DNA from: Hydrogenophaga pseudoflava
Lineage (GTDB): Bacteria; Pseudomonadota; Gammaproteobacteria; Burkholderiales; Burkholderiaceae_C
DNA: 64,000 nt
Reading direction: 5' to 3'
Assembly: GCF_031020795.1 (NCBI RefSeq)
Contig: NZ_JAVHJP010000002.1
Coordinates: 558,001 to 622,000 of the forward strand
In this document: in pieces, positions 26,275 to 34,771 of the stretch
Layout of the letters: the number at the start of each line of letters is the position of its first letter
Position numbering within the stretch: the first letter of the stretch is position 1
Notes under the pieces: model-generated
The model's database searches: none
What the model saw: the letters and a program-made list of their open reading frames with translations, nothing else
What the model was told of the DNA's origin: nothing
Program-made: the position numbers and the translations under genes

Positions 26275-27009
26275 TCAGGGCCAGGAGGTCTCGGCGTCCG
26301 GCAGCACCATGATCTCGGCGATCACGGTGCCGCGCGGCATGGCCAGCACGAAGCCCACGGCCTCGGCCACATTGGCCGGGTCCTGCAGGGTGCGGGTGTC
26401 GATGTCGGGGAAGCGGTCGAGCAGGAAGGGCGTGCGCATGCCGCCCACGATCAGCGTGGTCACGCGCACGCCCTGGGGCCGCAGTTCGGCGTGCAGCGCC
26501 TTGCCCATGCCCAGCAGGCCCCACTTGCTGGCGTGGTAGGCGCTGGCGTTGGGCCAGGCGCGCAGTGAAGCGGTGGAGGCCACATTCACGATGTGACCGC
26601 CGCGCCCTCCGTCGGACGCCCGCAGCATGGGCAGCGCCGCCTTGGTCAGCAGGAAGGGGCCGACCAGGTTGGTGTCGATCACCTTCCTCCACACCGCGCT
26701 GTCGACTTCGTCGATGGAGGCGGTGACGTCCGTGCCGGCGTTGTTGACCAGCACGTCCAGCCCGCCCCAGCGGTCGAGCACGGCGTCCAGGCTCTGTTGC
26801 ACCTGGGGCGCCTGGCCCACGTCACAGCCCAGCGCGAGCGTGGCGCCGCCGCCGGGGTCGGTGGCCAGGGCCACGCGTTCGGCGCTGTCGGCGCGGATGT
26901 CGAGCAGGGCCACACGGGCGCCGGCCTTGACCAGACGGGCGGCGATGGCCGCCCCCAGGCCGCTGCCGGCGCCGGTGACCAGGATGCGTTGTTGGGTCAG
27001 ATCGTTCAT
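26275..27009 (-). CDS. Short-chain dehydrogenase/reductase
   Basis: The 244-residue classical SDR has the NAD(P) site VTGAGSGLGAAIA, LDVLVNNAGTD and the catalytic pair in SAYHASKWGLLGMG (Tyr and Lys), with Ser in NVASTASLRAW. It is not an extended SDR, so it is not the HldD epimerase. It is the first gene of the heptose/carbamoyltransferase operon and may make or modify a sugar, but the substrate cannot be told. ATG 27009 lies one base from the start predicted for the sigma-54-type promoter at 27022. A GGAG at 27017-27020 would then lie upstream of the transcript. Confidence 0.9.
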   Translation of the reverse strand: MNDLTQQRILVTGAGSGLGAAIAARLVKAGARVALLDIRADSAERVALATDPGGGATLALGCDVGQAPQVQQSLDAVLDRWGGLDVLVNNAGTDVTASIDEVDSAVWRKVIDTNLVGPFLLTKAALPMLRASDGGRGGHIVNVASTASLRAWPNASAYHASKWGLLGMGKALHAELRPQGVRVTTLIVGGMRTPFLLDRFPDIDTRTLQDPANVAEAVGFVLAMPRGTVIAEIMVLPDAETSWP

Positions 27010-27021
27010 GCGCCGGCTCCG

Positions 27022-27035
27022 GCAAGGCGCGTGCC
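27022..27035 (-). promoter_or_regulatory. Predicted sigma-54 promoter, near-leaderless, for heptose operon
   Basis: GGCACGCGCCTTGC on the minus strand; predicted start near 27010, one base before ATG 27009. It would drive SDR, GT9, carbamoyltransferase, hldC and gmhA. Confidence 0.72.
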
Positions 27036-27055
27036 CGGTTCGCCTGCTTCGGCCG

Positions 27056-27069
27056 GGCACACCGGTTGC
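27056..27069 (+). promoter_or_regulatory. Predicted sigma-54 promoter, leaderless, for mscS-like gene
   Basis: GGCACACCGGTTGC; the base 12 past the -12 C is 27081, the A of the ATG. A 20-base spacer separates it from the divergent heptose-operon promoter. Confidence 0.72.
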
Positions 27070-27080
27070 TGCACCGGGCG

Positions 27081-27911
27081 ATGGACATGAGCGACGCGTT
27101 GGGCTGGTTGCAGGAGCGGCTGCTGCTGCTGAACTGGGAGCTTTTCCGGCTGGGAGAGACCGAGATCACGCTGGGGGCGCTGGTCCGGCTGCTGCTGCTG
27201 GGCACGGTGCTGCTGTGGGCGGGGAGCGCGGTGCGACGCTGGCTGGCCGACCGGCTGCTGGTGCATCTGCACCTCGAACCGGGCACGCGCTATGCGCTGG
27301 CCTCCATGGCGCGCTACCTCGTGCTCGGTCTGGGTGCGGTGCTGATCCTGCAGAACCTGGGCATCCAGCTCGGCGCGCTCGGCATGGTGGCCGGGGCGGT
27401 GGGCGTGGGCGTGGGCTTCGGCCTGCAGAACATCGTCAGCAACTTCATCAGCGGGCTCATCATCATGCTGGAGCGGCCCATCAAGGTCGGCGACCGGGTG
27501 GAGGTGGCCAGCGTGGAAGGGGTGGTGCACGAGATCAGCGCCCGGCGCACGACGGTGGTCACCTCGGACAACGTCGCCATCCTGATCCCCAACCAGCGTT
27601 TCATCCTGGACAACGTGGTCAACCTGGCCTATCTGGAGGCACCGGTGCGCCTGCGGGTGTCGGCCTCGCTGGCGCCAGAGACCGATGTCGCCGAGGTCGA
27701 GCGCCTGCTGGCGCGGATCGCGCGCGACCTGCCCGGCGTGATGGACACGCCCGCACCGCATGTGCTGTGGCTGGCCATCGGCGCCGCCGCCCGCCAGTTC
27801 GAGCTGGCGGTGTGGTACGAGCCGGCCCGCATTGCGCGCGACCAGCTGAAGAGCGAACTCAACCGGGCCATCGCGGGGAGCTTTGCCGCCCATGACATCC
27901 GCTTCGCATGA
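27081..27911 (+). CDS. Small mechanosensitive channel, MscS family
   Basis: The 276-residue membrane protein has two or three N-terminal helices and the MscS pore and cytoplasmic signature GAVGVGVGFGLQNIVSNF (near residue 110) with LERPIKVGDRV after it. The C-terminal cytoplasmic domain is about 140 residues. It releases solutes on hypo-osmotic shock or membrane tension. ATG 27081 is used (ATG 27087 is also possible); no Shine-Dalgarno is present, in accord with a leaderless transcript. Its 3' end overlaps the ABC-receiver fusion gene by 20 bases, so they form an operon. Confidence 0.92.
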   Translation: MDMSDALGWLQERLLLLNWELFRLGETEITLGALVRLLLLGTVLLWAGSAVRRWLADRLLVHLHLEPGTRYALASMARYLVLGLGAVLILQNLGIQLGALGMVAGAVGVGVGFGLQNIVSNFISGLIIMLERPIKVGDRVEVASVEGVVHEISARRTTVVTSDNVAILIPNQRFILDNVVNLAYLEAPVRLRVSASLAPETDVAEVERLLARIARDLPGVMDTPAPHVLWLAIGAAARQFELAVWYEPARIARDQLKSELNRAIAGSFAAHDIRFA

Positions 27912-30723
27912 GTTTCCGGCGGACGGGGCGCCCGCGCCACCGTCTCCGCCATCCTCTTCACCGGACACCACACGGCGCCCGTTCCGGGGCATCCTGCGGG
28001 CGCTCGGCAGCGCGGCCTGGCGGCACCGCCGGCGCACGCTGCTGGCCGTGCTGTTGCTGGTGCTGGCCAAGGTGGCCAGCGTGTGCGTGCCCCTGGTGCT
28101 CAAGGAAATCATCGACCGTTTCAGCGCCCCGGGCGCCTTGTCCACGGTGGTGGCGCCGGGCCAGTCGGCCACGTTCCCGGAAGGCGCGCAGCTGGTCGTG
28201 CTGCCGGTGTTCCTGCTGATCGGTTATGCGGCGCTGCGCTTCTCGGCCACGGTGTTCACCGAGTTGCGCGACCTCTGCTTTGCACGCGTCACGCTGGTCA
28301 CCGTGGCCGGTTTCGCGCAGCGCGCCCTGGAGCACCTGCACGCCATGGGACCGCGCTTCCATGTGCAGCACCCGATGGGGTCGCTGGTGCGGGATGTCGA
28401 CCGCGGCGCCGCCGCGCTGGGCTTCCTGCTCAGCGCGCTGCTGTTCACCCTGCTGCCCACCCTGGTGGAGATCGGTGCGGTGATCGCCATCATGGCCACC
28501 GCCTACGGTGGCGGGTTCGTGCTGATCCTGCTGGTGACCTTCCTGGCCTACGCCGTCTACACCGCCCTGATGACGGGTCGCCGCGTGCGCATGCAGCGGC
28601 GCGTCAACGCGCTGGACTCCCGTGCCAACGGCCTGCTGCTGGACAGCCTGGTGAACCAGGAGTCGGTGCGCACCCATGCCCGCGCCAGCCACGAGGCCGC
28701 GCGGTACGCCGCGGCGCGGGGGGCCTGGGTGGAGCGCAGCGTGGACAACCAGACCGCGCTGTCGGCCCTGCACCTGGGGCAGGGCGCGATCATCGCGGTG
28801 GGGCTGGGCGCCATCATGCTGCTCGCGGGGCAGGGCACCATGCGGGGCCTGCTGACCGTGGGCGACCTGGTGCTGGTGAACGCCTATGTGCTGCAGGTCT
28901 GCCTGCCGCTCAACGCCCTCGGCCAGCTGTACCGCGAGGCGCGCGACGCCCTGACCAACGCCGAGCGGCTGTGGGGCATGCTGGAGACCGCGCCCGAGAT
29001 CGTGGACAGCGCCCGGGCGCAGCCCCTGGTGGTCCAGCGCGGCGAGGTCGTCTTCGAGCACGTGGACTTCTCCTACGAGCCGGGCCGCCAGGTGCTGTGG
29101 GATGTGGACTTCCGCATCGAGCCGGGGCAGACGGTGGCCGTGGTGGGCGGCAGCGGCTCGGGCAAGTCCACCCTGGCGCGGCTGCTGCTGCGCACCTACG
29201 ACCCGCAGCGCGGCCGGGTGCTGGTGGACGGCACCGACATCGCCGGCGTGACCCTGGCGAGCCTGCGCACGGCCATCGGCGTGGTGCCGCAGGACAGCAC
29301 GCTGTTCAACGAAACCATCGCCTACAACATCGGCTACGGCCGCCAGGGCGCCAGCGTGGCCGAGGTGATCGAGGCGGCACGCGCGGCCCAGGTGGACGAG
29401 TTCATCGGCGCGCTGCCCCAGCAGTACGACACGGTGGTGGGCGAGCGCGGCATGAAGCTCTCGGGCGGCGAGAAGCAGCGCATCGCGATTGCGCGGGCCT
29501 TCCTCAAGAACGCGCCCATCATGATCCTGGACGAGGCCACCTCGGCGCTGGACACGCGCTCCGAGCGGGCGATCCAGGGCCAGCTCGACCGCATCTCGCA
29601 GGGCCGCACCACCCTGGTCATCGCGCACCGCCTGTCCACCATCGTGGACGCCGACCTCATCCTGGTGCTCGACCGCGGCCGCATCGTGGAGCAGGGGCGC
29701 CACGACCGGCTGATGGAGCAGGGCGGTCTCTACAGCCAGCTGTGGGACCTGCAGCGCCAGAAGCAGGCGTTCGACCGCCTGGAGCGGCGGCTGGCGCGCC
29801 AGTCCCTGAACCTGGCCGTGGTGCTGGCCGACGTGATCGACGGACTGCGGCCGCGCCTGGACGCGCGGGCCACCCAGCTCTACACCGTGATCGATCTGGA
29901 GAACGCGCGCGTGACCGGCGACCCCGGGGCGCTGTCCCAGGTGCTCTGGGACGTGTGTTCACATGCCGTGGATGCGACGCCGCCGGGCGGGCGCATGGAA
30001 CTGCGGCTCGAACGCCTGGACGGCCGCGTGCGCCTGACGGTGGCCGACGGCCGCCACGCTGCCGGCGCCGACCCGCTCGCATCCTCGCCCGCACCAGCGG
30101 GTCCATCGCCCGACACGTCGGCGATGGACCCGCTGGTGCTGCGCTCGGCGATCGAGCGCCAGGGCGGCCAGTTCACCCTGGAGCCGGCCACCGCCACGCA
30201 GGGCATGCGCTCCATCATCGACCTGCCCCTGCACGCGGTGGACGCCCCGGCGTCGCCCGCCGTGCAGAAGGCCGCCGCCGAGCCCGCCAGCGGCGCGCAG
30301 CGCCTGAGCGGGCTGAACGTGGTGGTCGTGGACGACAGCCCGGTGGCCCGCGAGGCGCTGCAGCAAGTGATGCGGACCGAGGGTGCGCAGCCGGTGGCCT
30401 TCGCCAACGGCACGGATGCGCTGCAGTGGATCGAGGCCCAGCCGCTGACCCAATGGCCCCGCGTGCTGGTCTGCGACGCGGTGCTGGGCGATGAGGAGGA
30501 CGGGTTCACCGTGGTGCGGCGCATCCGCCAGATCGAGGTCCAGCGCGGTGTGCCGCTGTCCCAGCGCATGTACGCCGTGGCCCTGACGGGCGCCACACGG
30601 CCCGAGTACCGGGTGCGTGCCCTCATGGCGGGCTTCCAGGTGCACATGAGCAAGCCGGTCGCACCCGACGAGCTGGTGGCCACCCTGGAAACGCTGGTGG
30701 CCCGGCCCAGGCCGCCTGTGTAG
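27892..30723 (+). CDS. ABC transporter fused to degenerate kinase-ATPase and receiver domains
   Basis: This 943-residue protein has an exporter-type ABC half-transporter (membrane domain about 40-350, nucleotide-binding domain with GGSGSGKST at 418, LSGGEKQRIAIARA at 523, MILDEATSAL at 543), then a histidine-kinase-like ATPase domain (about 650-780), and a C-terminal receiver from about 810 (VVVVDDSP, CDAVLGD, LTGATRP, MSKPV). In the kinase-like domain the N-box (LSQVLWDVCSHAVDATP) has Asp and His where Asn is expected, and the glycine-rich DxGxG is not recognisable, so it is probably inactive; the receiver keeps its Asp, Thr and Lys. It resembles HlyB/Atm1-like exporters. GGGGAG at 27875-27880 supports ATG 27892. 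Substrate unknown; glycan or lipid export is inference from context. Confidence 0.92.
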   Translation: MTSASHEFPADGAPAPPSPPSSSPDTTRRPFRGILRALGSAAWRHRRRTLLAVLLLVLAKVASVCVPLVLKEIIDRFSAPGALSTVVAPGQSATFPEGAQLVVLPVFLLIGYAALRFSATVFTELRDLCFARVTLVTVAGFAQRALEHLHAMGPRFHVQHPMGSLVRDVDRGAAALGFLLSALLFTLLPTLVEIGAVIAIMATAYGGGFVLILLVTFLAYAVYTALMTGRRVRMQRRVNALDSRANGLLLDSLVNQESVRTHARASHEAARYAAARGAWVERSVDNQTALSALHLGQGAIIAVGLGAIMLLAGQGTMRGLLTVGDLVLVNAYVLQVCLPLNALGQLYREARDALTNAERLWGMLETAPEIVDSARAQPLVVQRGEVVFEHVDFSYEPGRQVLWDVDFRIEPGQTVAVVGGSGSGKSTLARLLLRTYDPQRGRVLVDGTDIAGVTLASLRTAIGVVPQDSTLFNETIAYNIGYGRQGASVAEVIEAARAAQVDEFIGALPQQYDTVVGERGMKLSGGEKQRIAIARAFLKNAPIMILDEATSALDTRSERAIQGQLDRISQGRTTLVIAHRLSTIVDADLILVLDRGRIVEQGRHDRLMEQGGLYSQLWDLQRQKQAFDRLERRLARQSLNLAVVLADVIDGLRPRLDARATQLYTVIDLENARVTGDPGALSQVLWDVCSHAVDATPPGGRMELRLERLDGRVRLTVADGRHAAGADPLASSPAPAGPSPDTSAMDPLVLRSAIERQGGQFTLEPATATQGMRSIIDLPLHAVDAPASPAVQKAAAEPASGAQRLSGLNVVVVDDSPVAREALQQVMRTEGAQPVAFANGTDALQWIEAQPLTQWPRVLVCDAVLGDEEDGFTVVRRIRQIEVQRGVPLSQRMYAVALTGATRPEYRVRALMAGFQVHMSKPVAPDELVATLETLVARPRPPV

Positions 30724-30766
30724 GGTCTGCCGCAAATCTTGCTGGTGCCCGCTCGGCGGCAGCAAC

Positions 30767-30780
30767 GGCACGCCGTTTGC
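30767..30780 (+). promoter_or_regulatory. Predicted sigma-54 promoter for glycosyltransferase operon
   Basis: GGCACGCCGTTTGC; predicted start near 30792 leaves a 23-base leader before ATG 30815. It would drive five genes to 35729. Confidence 0.76.
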
Positions 30781-30814
30781 CGGTTCGGGTCAGTTCCAAC
30801 CAAAGGCCACCGAC

Positions 30815-32116
30815 ATGAACCACCCTCCCATGCGCATCCTGATGATCAGCGAGCACGCTTCACCCCTGGCCTATGCCGGCGGCACCGACGCCGGCGGCCA
30901 GAACATCTATGTCGACCATGTGGCCCGCCAGCTGGCGCTGGAGGGCCACCATGTCGACGTGCTGACCCGGCGCGACGACCCCGCGCTCTCCGAGGTGGTG
31001 CCGTTTGCCCGGGGCGCCCGCGTCATTCACGTGAACGCGGGGCCGCCCGAGCCGGTGCCCAAAGAGCAGCTGCAGGACCACATGCCCGACTTCGCCGCCC
31101 ACGCGTGGCGCATGCTGCGGGCGCAGCCCGCCTACGACGTCATCCACGCCAACTTCTTCATGTCGGGCTGGGTCGGGCTGAAGCTCAGGCCGCGCCTGCG
31201 GGCGCCGCTGGTCACCACCTTCCATGCCCTGGGCCTGGTGCGCCGCCTGCACCAGGGGGCGGCCGACGGGTTTCCGCCCCAGCGCATCGCCATCGAACGC
31301 GAGCTGGTGGCCGCCTCGGACCGGCTCATCGCCGAATGCCCGCAGGACCGCCAGGACCTGGAGCAGCTCTACGCGGCCTCTCCCGGGCGCATCAGCCTGG
31401 TGCCCTGCGGGGTCGACACGCAGCAGTTCCGGCCCGGCGACCGGCTGGAGGCGCGCCGCCGGCTGGGCCTGAAAACCGATGAATTCATCGTGCTGCAGCT
31501 GGGGCGGCTGGTGCCGCGCAAAGGCATCGACAACGTGATCGAGGCCATGGCGCTGCTGCCGGCCGACGTGCCGGCGCGCCTGGTGGTGGTGGGCGGTGCC
31601 TCGGACCGGCCGGACCCGGCGCTCACCCCCGAGATCGGACGGCTGCAGGCGCTGGCCACGGCCGCGGGGGCCGCGCACCGCGTGAGCTTCGTCGGACGGC
31701 GCGGCCGCGACGCCCTGCGCGACTGGTACGTGGCCGCCGACGTGTTCGTGACCACGCCCTGGTACGAGCCCTTCGGCATCACGCCGCTGGAGGCCATGGC
31801 CTGCGGCACCCCGGTGATCGGCAGCGACGTGGGCGGCGTGCGCTACACGGTGCAGGACGGCATCACCGGCTTTCTGGTGCCGCCCAGGGACCCGGCGGCC
31901 GTGGCCGAGCGCCTGATGCTGCTGCAGAAGCAACCGCAGCTGGCGCGCGAGCTCGGCCAGGCGGGCATCGCGCGGGTGCAGTCGGCCTTCACCTGGGCGC
32001 AGGTGGCCCGGCAGCTCGCCGAGGTCTACGCGCGGGTGCGTTATGCCGTGCCGCCACGGCGCGAGGGTGTGCAGCAGCGTCCCTCGTCCCGCCAGATGCA
32101 GGCGGAGGCGCCATGA
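30815..32116 (+). CDS. Glycosyltransferase family 4
   Basis: The 433-residue GT-B fold protein starts with MRILMISEHASPLAYAGGTD, has a donor-binding half with LQLGRLVPRKGIDNVIEAM, and the C-terminal signature PWYEPFGITPLEAMACGTPV, which carries the EX7E motif that holds the donor nucleotide sugar. It resembles sucrose-phosphate-synthase and MshA-like enzymes. The stop overlaps gmhB by 4 bases (ATGA). It leads the plus-strand operon of the heptose-glycan locus, so it probably adds a sugar to the glycan; donor and acceptor cannot be told. Confidence 0.9.
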   Translation: MNHPPMRILMISEHASPLAYAGGTDAGGQNIYVDHVARQLALEGHHVDVLTRRDDPALSEVVPFARGARVIHVNAGPPEPVPKEQLQDHMPDFAAHAWRMLRAQPAYDVIHANFFMSGWVGLKLRPRLRAPLVTTFHALGLVRRLHQGAADGFPPQRIAIERELVAASDRLIAECPQDRQDLEQLYAASPGRISLVPCGVDTQQFRPGDRLEARRRLGLKTDEFIVLQLGRLVPRKGIDNVIEAMALLPADVPARLVVVGGASDRPDPALTPEIGRLQALATAAGAAHRVSFVGRRGRDALRDWYVAADVFVTTPWYEPFGITPLEAMACGTPVIGSDVGGVRYTVQDGITGFLVPPRDPAAVAERLMLLQKQPQLARELGQAGIARVQSAFTWAQVARQLAEVYARVRYAVPPRREGVQQRPSSRQMQAEAP

Positions 32117-32688
32117 GCCACGCGCCGCGCGCGGCGGTGTTCGTCGACAAGGACGGCACCCTGGTGAAGAACGTGCCCTACAACGTGGACCCGGCCCTGC
32201 TGCAGTTCGAGCCCCGGGCCCTGGAGGCCCTGTCGGCGCTGGTGGCGGCCGGATACGCGATCGCCATCATCACCAACCAGAGCGGCCTGGCCCGGGGCCT
32301 GTTCACCCTCAATGAGTTCAAGGCCCTGGGCCGCGCGCTGCAACGCCGCCTCCAGGCGGCCGGGGTGCCGCTGGCCGGCCTTTATTTCTGCCCGCACGGG
32401 CCCGGCCCGGAAGGCGAGCCCACCTGCAGCTGCCGCAAGCCCATGCCCGGCCTGCTGCACCGCGCGGCCCAGGCGCACCGGCTCGACCTGAGCCGCTCGT
32501 GGATGGTGGGCGACACGCTGGACGATGTGGAGGCCGGACGGCGGGCGGGCTGCCGCAGCATCCTCTACGACTCCGGCGGTGAAACGGTCTGGCGCTCGGC
32601 GCCCCTGCGCAAGCCCCATGCGCATGTGTCTTCGTGGGACCAGGTGGCGGGGGTGATCCTGGAGGAGGTGCCCACGCCGTGCGTGTGA
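32113..32688 (+). CDS. gmhB: D-glycero-D-manno-heptose 1,7-bisphosphate phosphatase
   Basis: This 191-residue HAD phosphatase has FVDKDGTLV near residue 11 (DxD with Lys between; typical GmhB has DRDGT), ITNQSG, a zinc-binding Cys/His cluster (CPHGPG followed by CSCRKPMPG) characteristic of GmhB, and MVGDTLDDVEAG. It removes the 7-phosphate, giving heptose 1-phosphate for HldC. ATG overlaps the upstream stop by 4 bases. With gmhA, hldA and hldC it completes the ADP-heptose route within the same locus. Confidence 0.9.
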   Translation: MSHAPRAAVFVDKDGTLVKNVPYNVDPALLQFEPRALEALSALVAAGYAIAIITNQSGLARGLFTLNEFKALGRALQRRLQAAGVPLAGLYFCPHGPGPEGEPTCSCRKPMPGLLHRAAQAHRLDLSRSWMVGDTLDDVEAGRRAGCRSILYDSGGETVWRSAPLRKPHAHVSSWDQVAGVILEEVPTPCV

Positions 32689-33695
32689 CACCTTCGCAGA
32701 CCGCGGTGCTGGCGCCGCCCCCGCGCATCTCGGTGGTGGTGCCGACCTACCGCCGTCCCGACCTGCTCGAACGCTGCCTGCAGGCGCTGCTGGCCCAGAG
32801 CATCGGCGCGCACGCCTTCGAGATCCTGGTGGTGGACGACGGGCATTGCGACCGCACGCGCAGCCGAGTCGAGGCCCTGGCCGCCCGCCATGCACGCGGC
32901 TTCCTGCGCTACCTGCGTCCGCCGCACGGCCGCGGGCCGGCGGTGGCGCGCAACTGCGGCTGGCGCGCGGCGCGGGCCGAGTTGGTGGCGTTCACCGACG
33001 ACGACACCGTGCCCTCGGCCGTCTGGCTTGAGATGGGCGAGCGCGAGATGGGCCGGCGCGGCTGGATGGCCATGGCGGGGCGCGTGTTCGTCCCCAGATG
33101 CCCCTCGGGCGCCCCCACCGACCACGAGCGCATGACGCGCGGTCTGGAGAAGGCGGAGTTCGTGACGGCCAACGCCTTCGTGCGGCGCTCGGGCCTGCGG
33201 CGGCTGGGCGGCTTCGACGAGCGCTTCCAGCGCGCCTGGCGCGAGGACACCGACCTGCAGTTCCGCCTCGAAGCCCTGCACGGACCGGTGGGCTACTGCC
33301 ACGCGGCGCTCGTGGTGCACCCGGTGCGGCCTGAGCGCTGGGGCGTGTCCCTGGCGCAGCAGAAGAACGTGTTCTTCGATGCGCTGCTGTTCCGCAAGCA
33401 CCCCCGGCTCTACCGCGCCCGGGTGAGGACCATTCCGCCGCTCGACTACTACGCCATGGTGGCGCTGACGCTGGCGGTGCCGGTCCTGTCCTGGGCCGGC
33501 CAGGGCCTGCTTGCCGGGGCCTGCGCGCTGGGTGCCCTGGCCCTGGTGGCGCGCTTCGCGCTGCGGCGGCTGCGCAGCACCTCCCACCGCCCCGCGCATG
33601 TGCTGGAGATGATCGCCACCTCGGCGCTCATCCCGTTCCTCTCGGTCTACTGGCGCTTGCGGGGCGCGTGGCGCTTCCGCGTGTGGTTCTTCTGA
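32679..33695 (+). CDS. Glycosyltransferase family 2 with C-terminal membrane segments
   Basis: The 338-residue protein has the GT-A start ISVVVPTYRRPDLLERCL, LVVDDG, and the DXD-type motif FTDDDT near residue 108, then an acceptor region with REDTDLQFRL. The C-terminal 70 residues include two hydrophobic segments (VALTLAVPVLSW and LALVARFALRR), so it is membrane attached. GTG 32679 fits GGAGGAGG at 32661-32668; GTG 32685, which would give a 4-base overlap with gmhB, is the alternative. It transfers a sugar in the same operon, donor unknown. Confidence 0.88.
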   Translation: MRVTPSQTAVLAPPPRISVVVPTYRRPDLLERCLQALLAQSIGAHAFEILVVDDGHCDRTRSRVEALAARHARGFLRYLRPPHGRGPAVARNCGWRAARAELVAFTDDDTVPSAVWLEMGEREMGRRGWMAMAGRVFVPRCPSGAPTDHERMTRGLEKAEFVTANAFVRRSGLRRLGGFDERFQRAWREDTDLQFRLEALHGPVGYCHAALVVHPVRPERWGVSLAQQKNVFFDALLFRKHPRLYRARVRTIPPLDYYAMVALTLAVPVLSWAGQGLLAGACALGALALVARFALRRLRSTSHRPAHVLEMIATSALIPFLSVYWRLRGAWRFRVWFF

Positions 33696-34771
33696 TGGCC
33701 GGGCGCGCGCAAGCCCTCTACCCCCGTCGCATCGGCGTCTTCCGGGCGCTCATGCTCGGTGACCTGGTGTGCGCCACGCCGGCCTTGCGCGCGCTGCGCC
33801 AGGGCTGGCCTGCTGCGCACATCACCCTGGTGGGCCTGCCCTGGGCGGCGGCCTGGGCGGGTCGACTGCCCTGGGTCGACGACTTCGTGGTGTTCCCCGG
33901 CTGGCCCGGGCTGCCGGAACGGGAGCCTCCACCCCCGCCGGTGCAGGAGGCGTTCATTCGCGGCATGCGCCGCCGCCGGCTCGATCTGGCGATCCAGCTG
34001 CACGGCTCGGGCGACGTGACCCACGCGCTGGTGAAGCGCTTCGGGGCGCGCCACACCGCCGGCTTCCACCTGCCCGGGGCCGAGGGCCCGGCCCGTCCCG
34101 ACGAAACCCTCGTGCCCTGGCCGGCCGGTGGCCACGAGATCGAACGACTGCTGGCGGTCACCGACCGACTGGGCCTGCCCCGACGCGGGCTGCAGACGGA
34201 CTGGCCGCTGCGGGACGAGGACCGGCGCCGGGCGCGCGCGCTGCTGCCGTTCGAGGGACGCTTTGCCATCGTGCATGTGGGTTCGCAATGGCCTTCGCGG
34301 CGCTGGCCGCCGGAGCGTTTCGCGGCGGTGGCCGAGCGGCTCGCCTGCCAGGGCCTGGCCATCGTGCTCACCGGGGTGGAGAGCGAACGCGCGCTCACCC
34401 GCGCCATCGCGGAGCGCATCGTGTCCGGGCCGGTGGTGGACCTGGCGGGCCGCACCGACCTCTGGACCATGGGCGGCCTGGTGGCCGAAGCGCAGCTGCT
34501 GGTCGGCAACGACACCGGACCTGCGCACATCGCCGCGGCACTCGGAACGCCGAGCGTGGCGGTGGCCTGTGGCAGCGAAGTCGCGCGCTGGGCACCGCTG
34601 GACGCGGCACGCCACCGGGTGTTGTGGAGCGATCACGATTGCCGCCCCTGCAGCCACCGGCAGTGCCCCACCTCCCACGAGTGTGCACAGGCCGTGGCGG
34701 TGGAGCCGGTGGCGCAGGCGGCGCTGGCCAGTGTCTACAAGGAGCCTCAGCATGTCTTCTTCCCCGGCTAG
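33695..34771 (+). CDS. Glycosyltransferase family 9, second copy
   Basis: This 358-residue protein has IGVFRALMLGDLVCATPALR at residue 10, VHVGSQWPSRRWPPERFAAV in the middle and VGNDTGPAHIAAALGTPSV near the end, the marks of ADP-heptose:acceptor heptosyltransferases. A Cys/His patch (CRPCSHRQCP) near the C-terminus resembles that of the family 9 protein at 25110. ATG 33695 overlaps the GT2 stop as TGATG. Presence of two heptosyltransferases suggests at least two heptoses in the product. Confidence 0.9.
   Translation: MAGRAQALYPRRIGVFRALMLGDLVCATPALRALRQGWPAAHITLVGLPWAAAWAGRLPWVDDFVVFPGWPGLPEREPPPPPVQEAFIRGMRRRRLDLAIQLHGSGDVTHALVKRFGARHTAGFHLPGAEGPARPDETLVPWPAGGHEIERLLAVTDRLGLPRRGLQTDWPLRDEDRRRARALLPFEGRFAIVHVGSQWPSRRWPPERFAAVAERLACQGLAIVLTGVESERALTRAIAERIVSGPVVDLAGRTDLWTMGGLVAEAQLLVGNDTGPAHIAAALGTPSVAVACGSEVARWAPLDAARHRVLWSDHDCRPCSHRQCPTSHECAQAVAVEPVAQAALASVYKEPQHVFFPG

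Noticed and set aside
26275..27009. SDR as the missing HldD epimerase
   Set aside because: It has the classical VTGAGSGLG and YHASK pattern and a length of 244; HldD is an extended SDR with a GGAGFIG start and about 310-330 residues.
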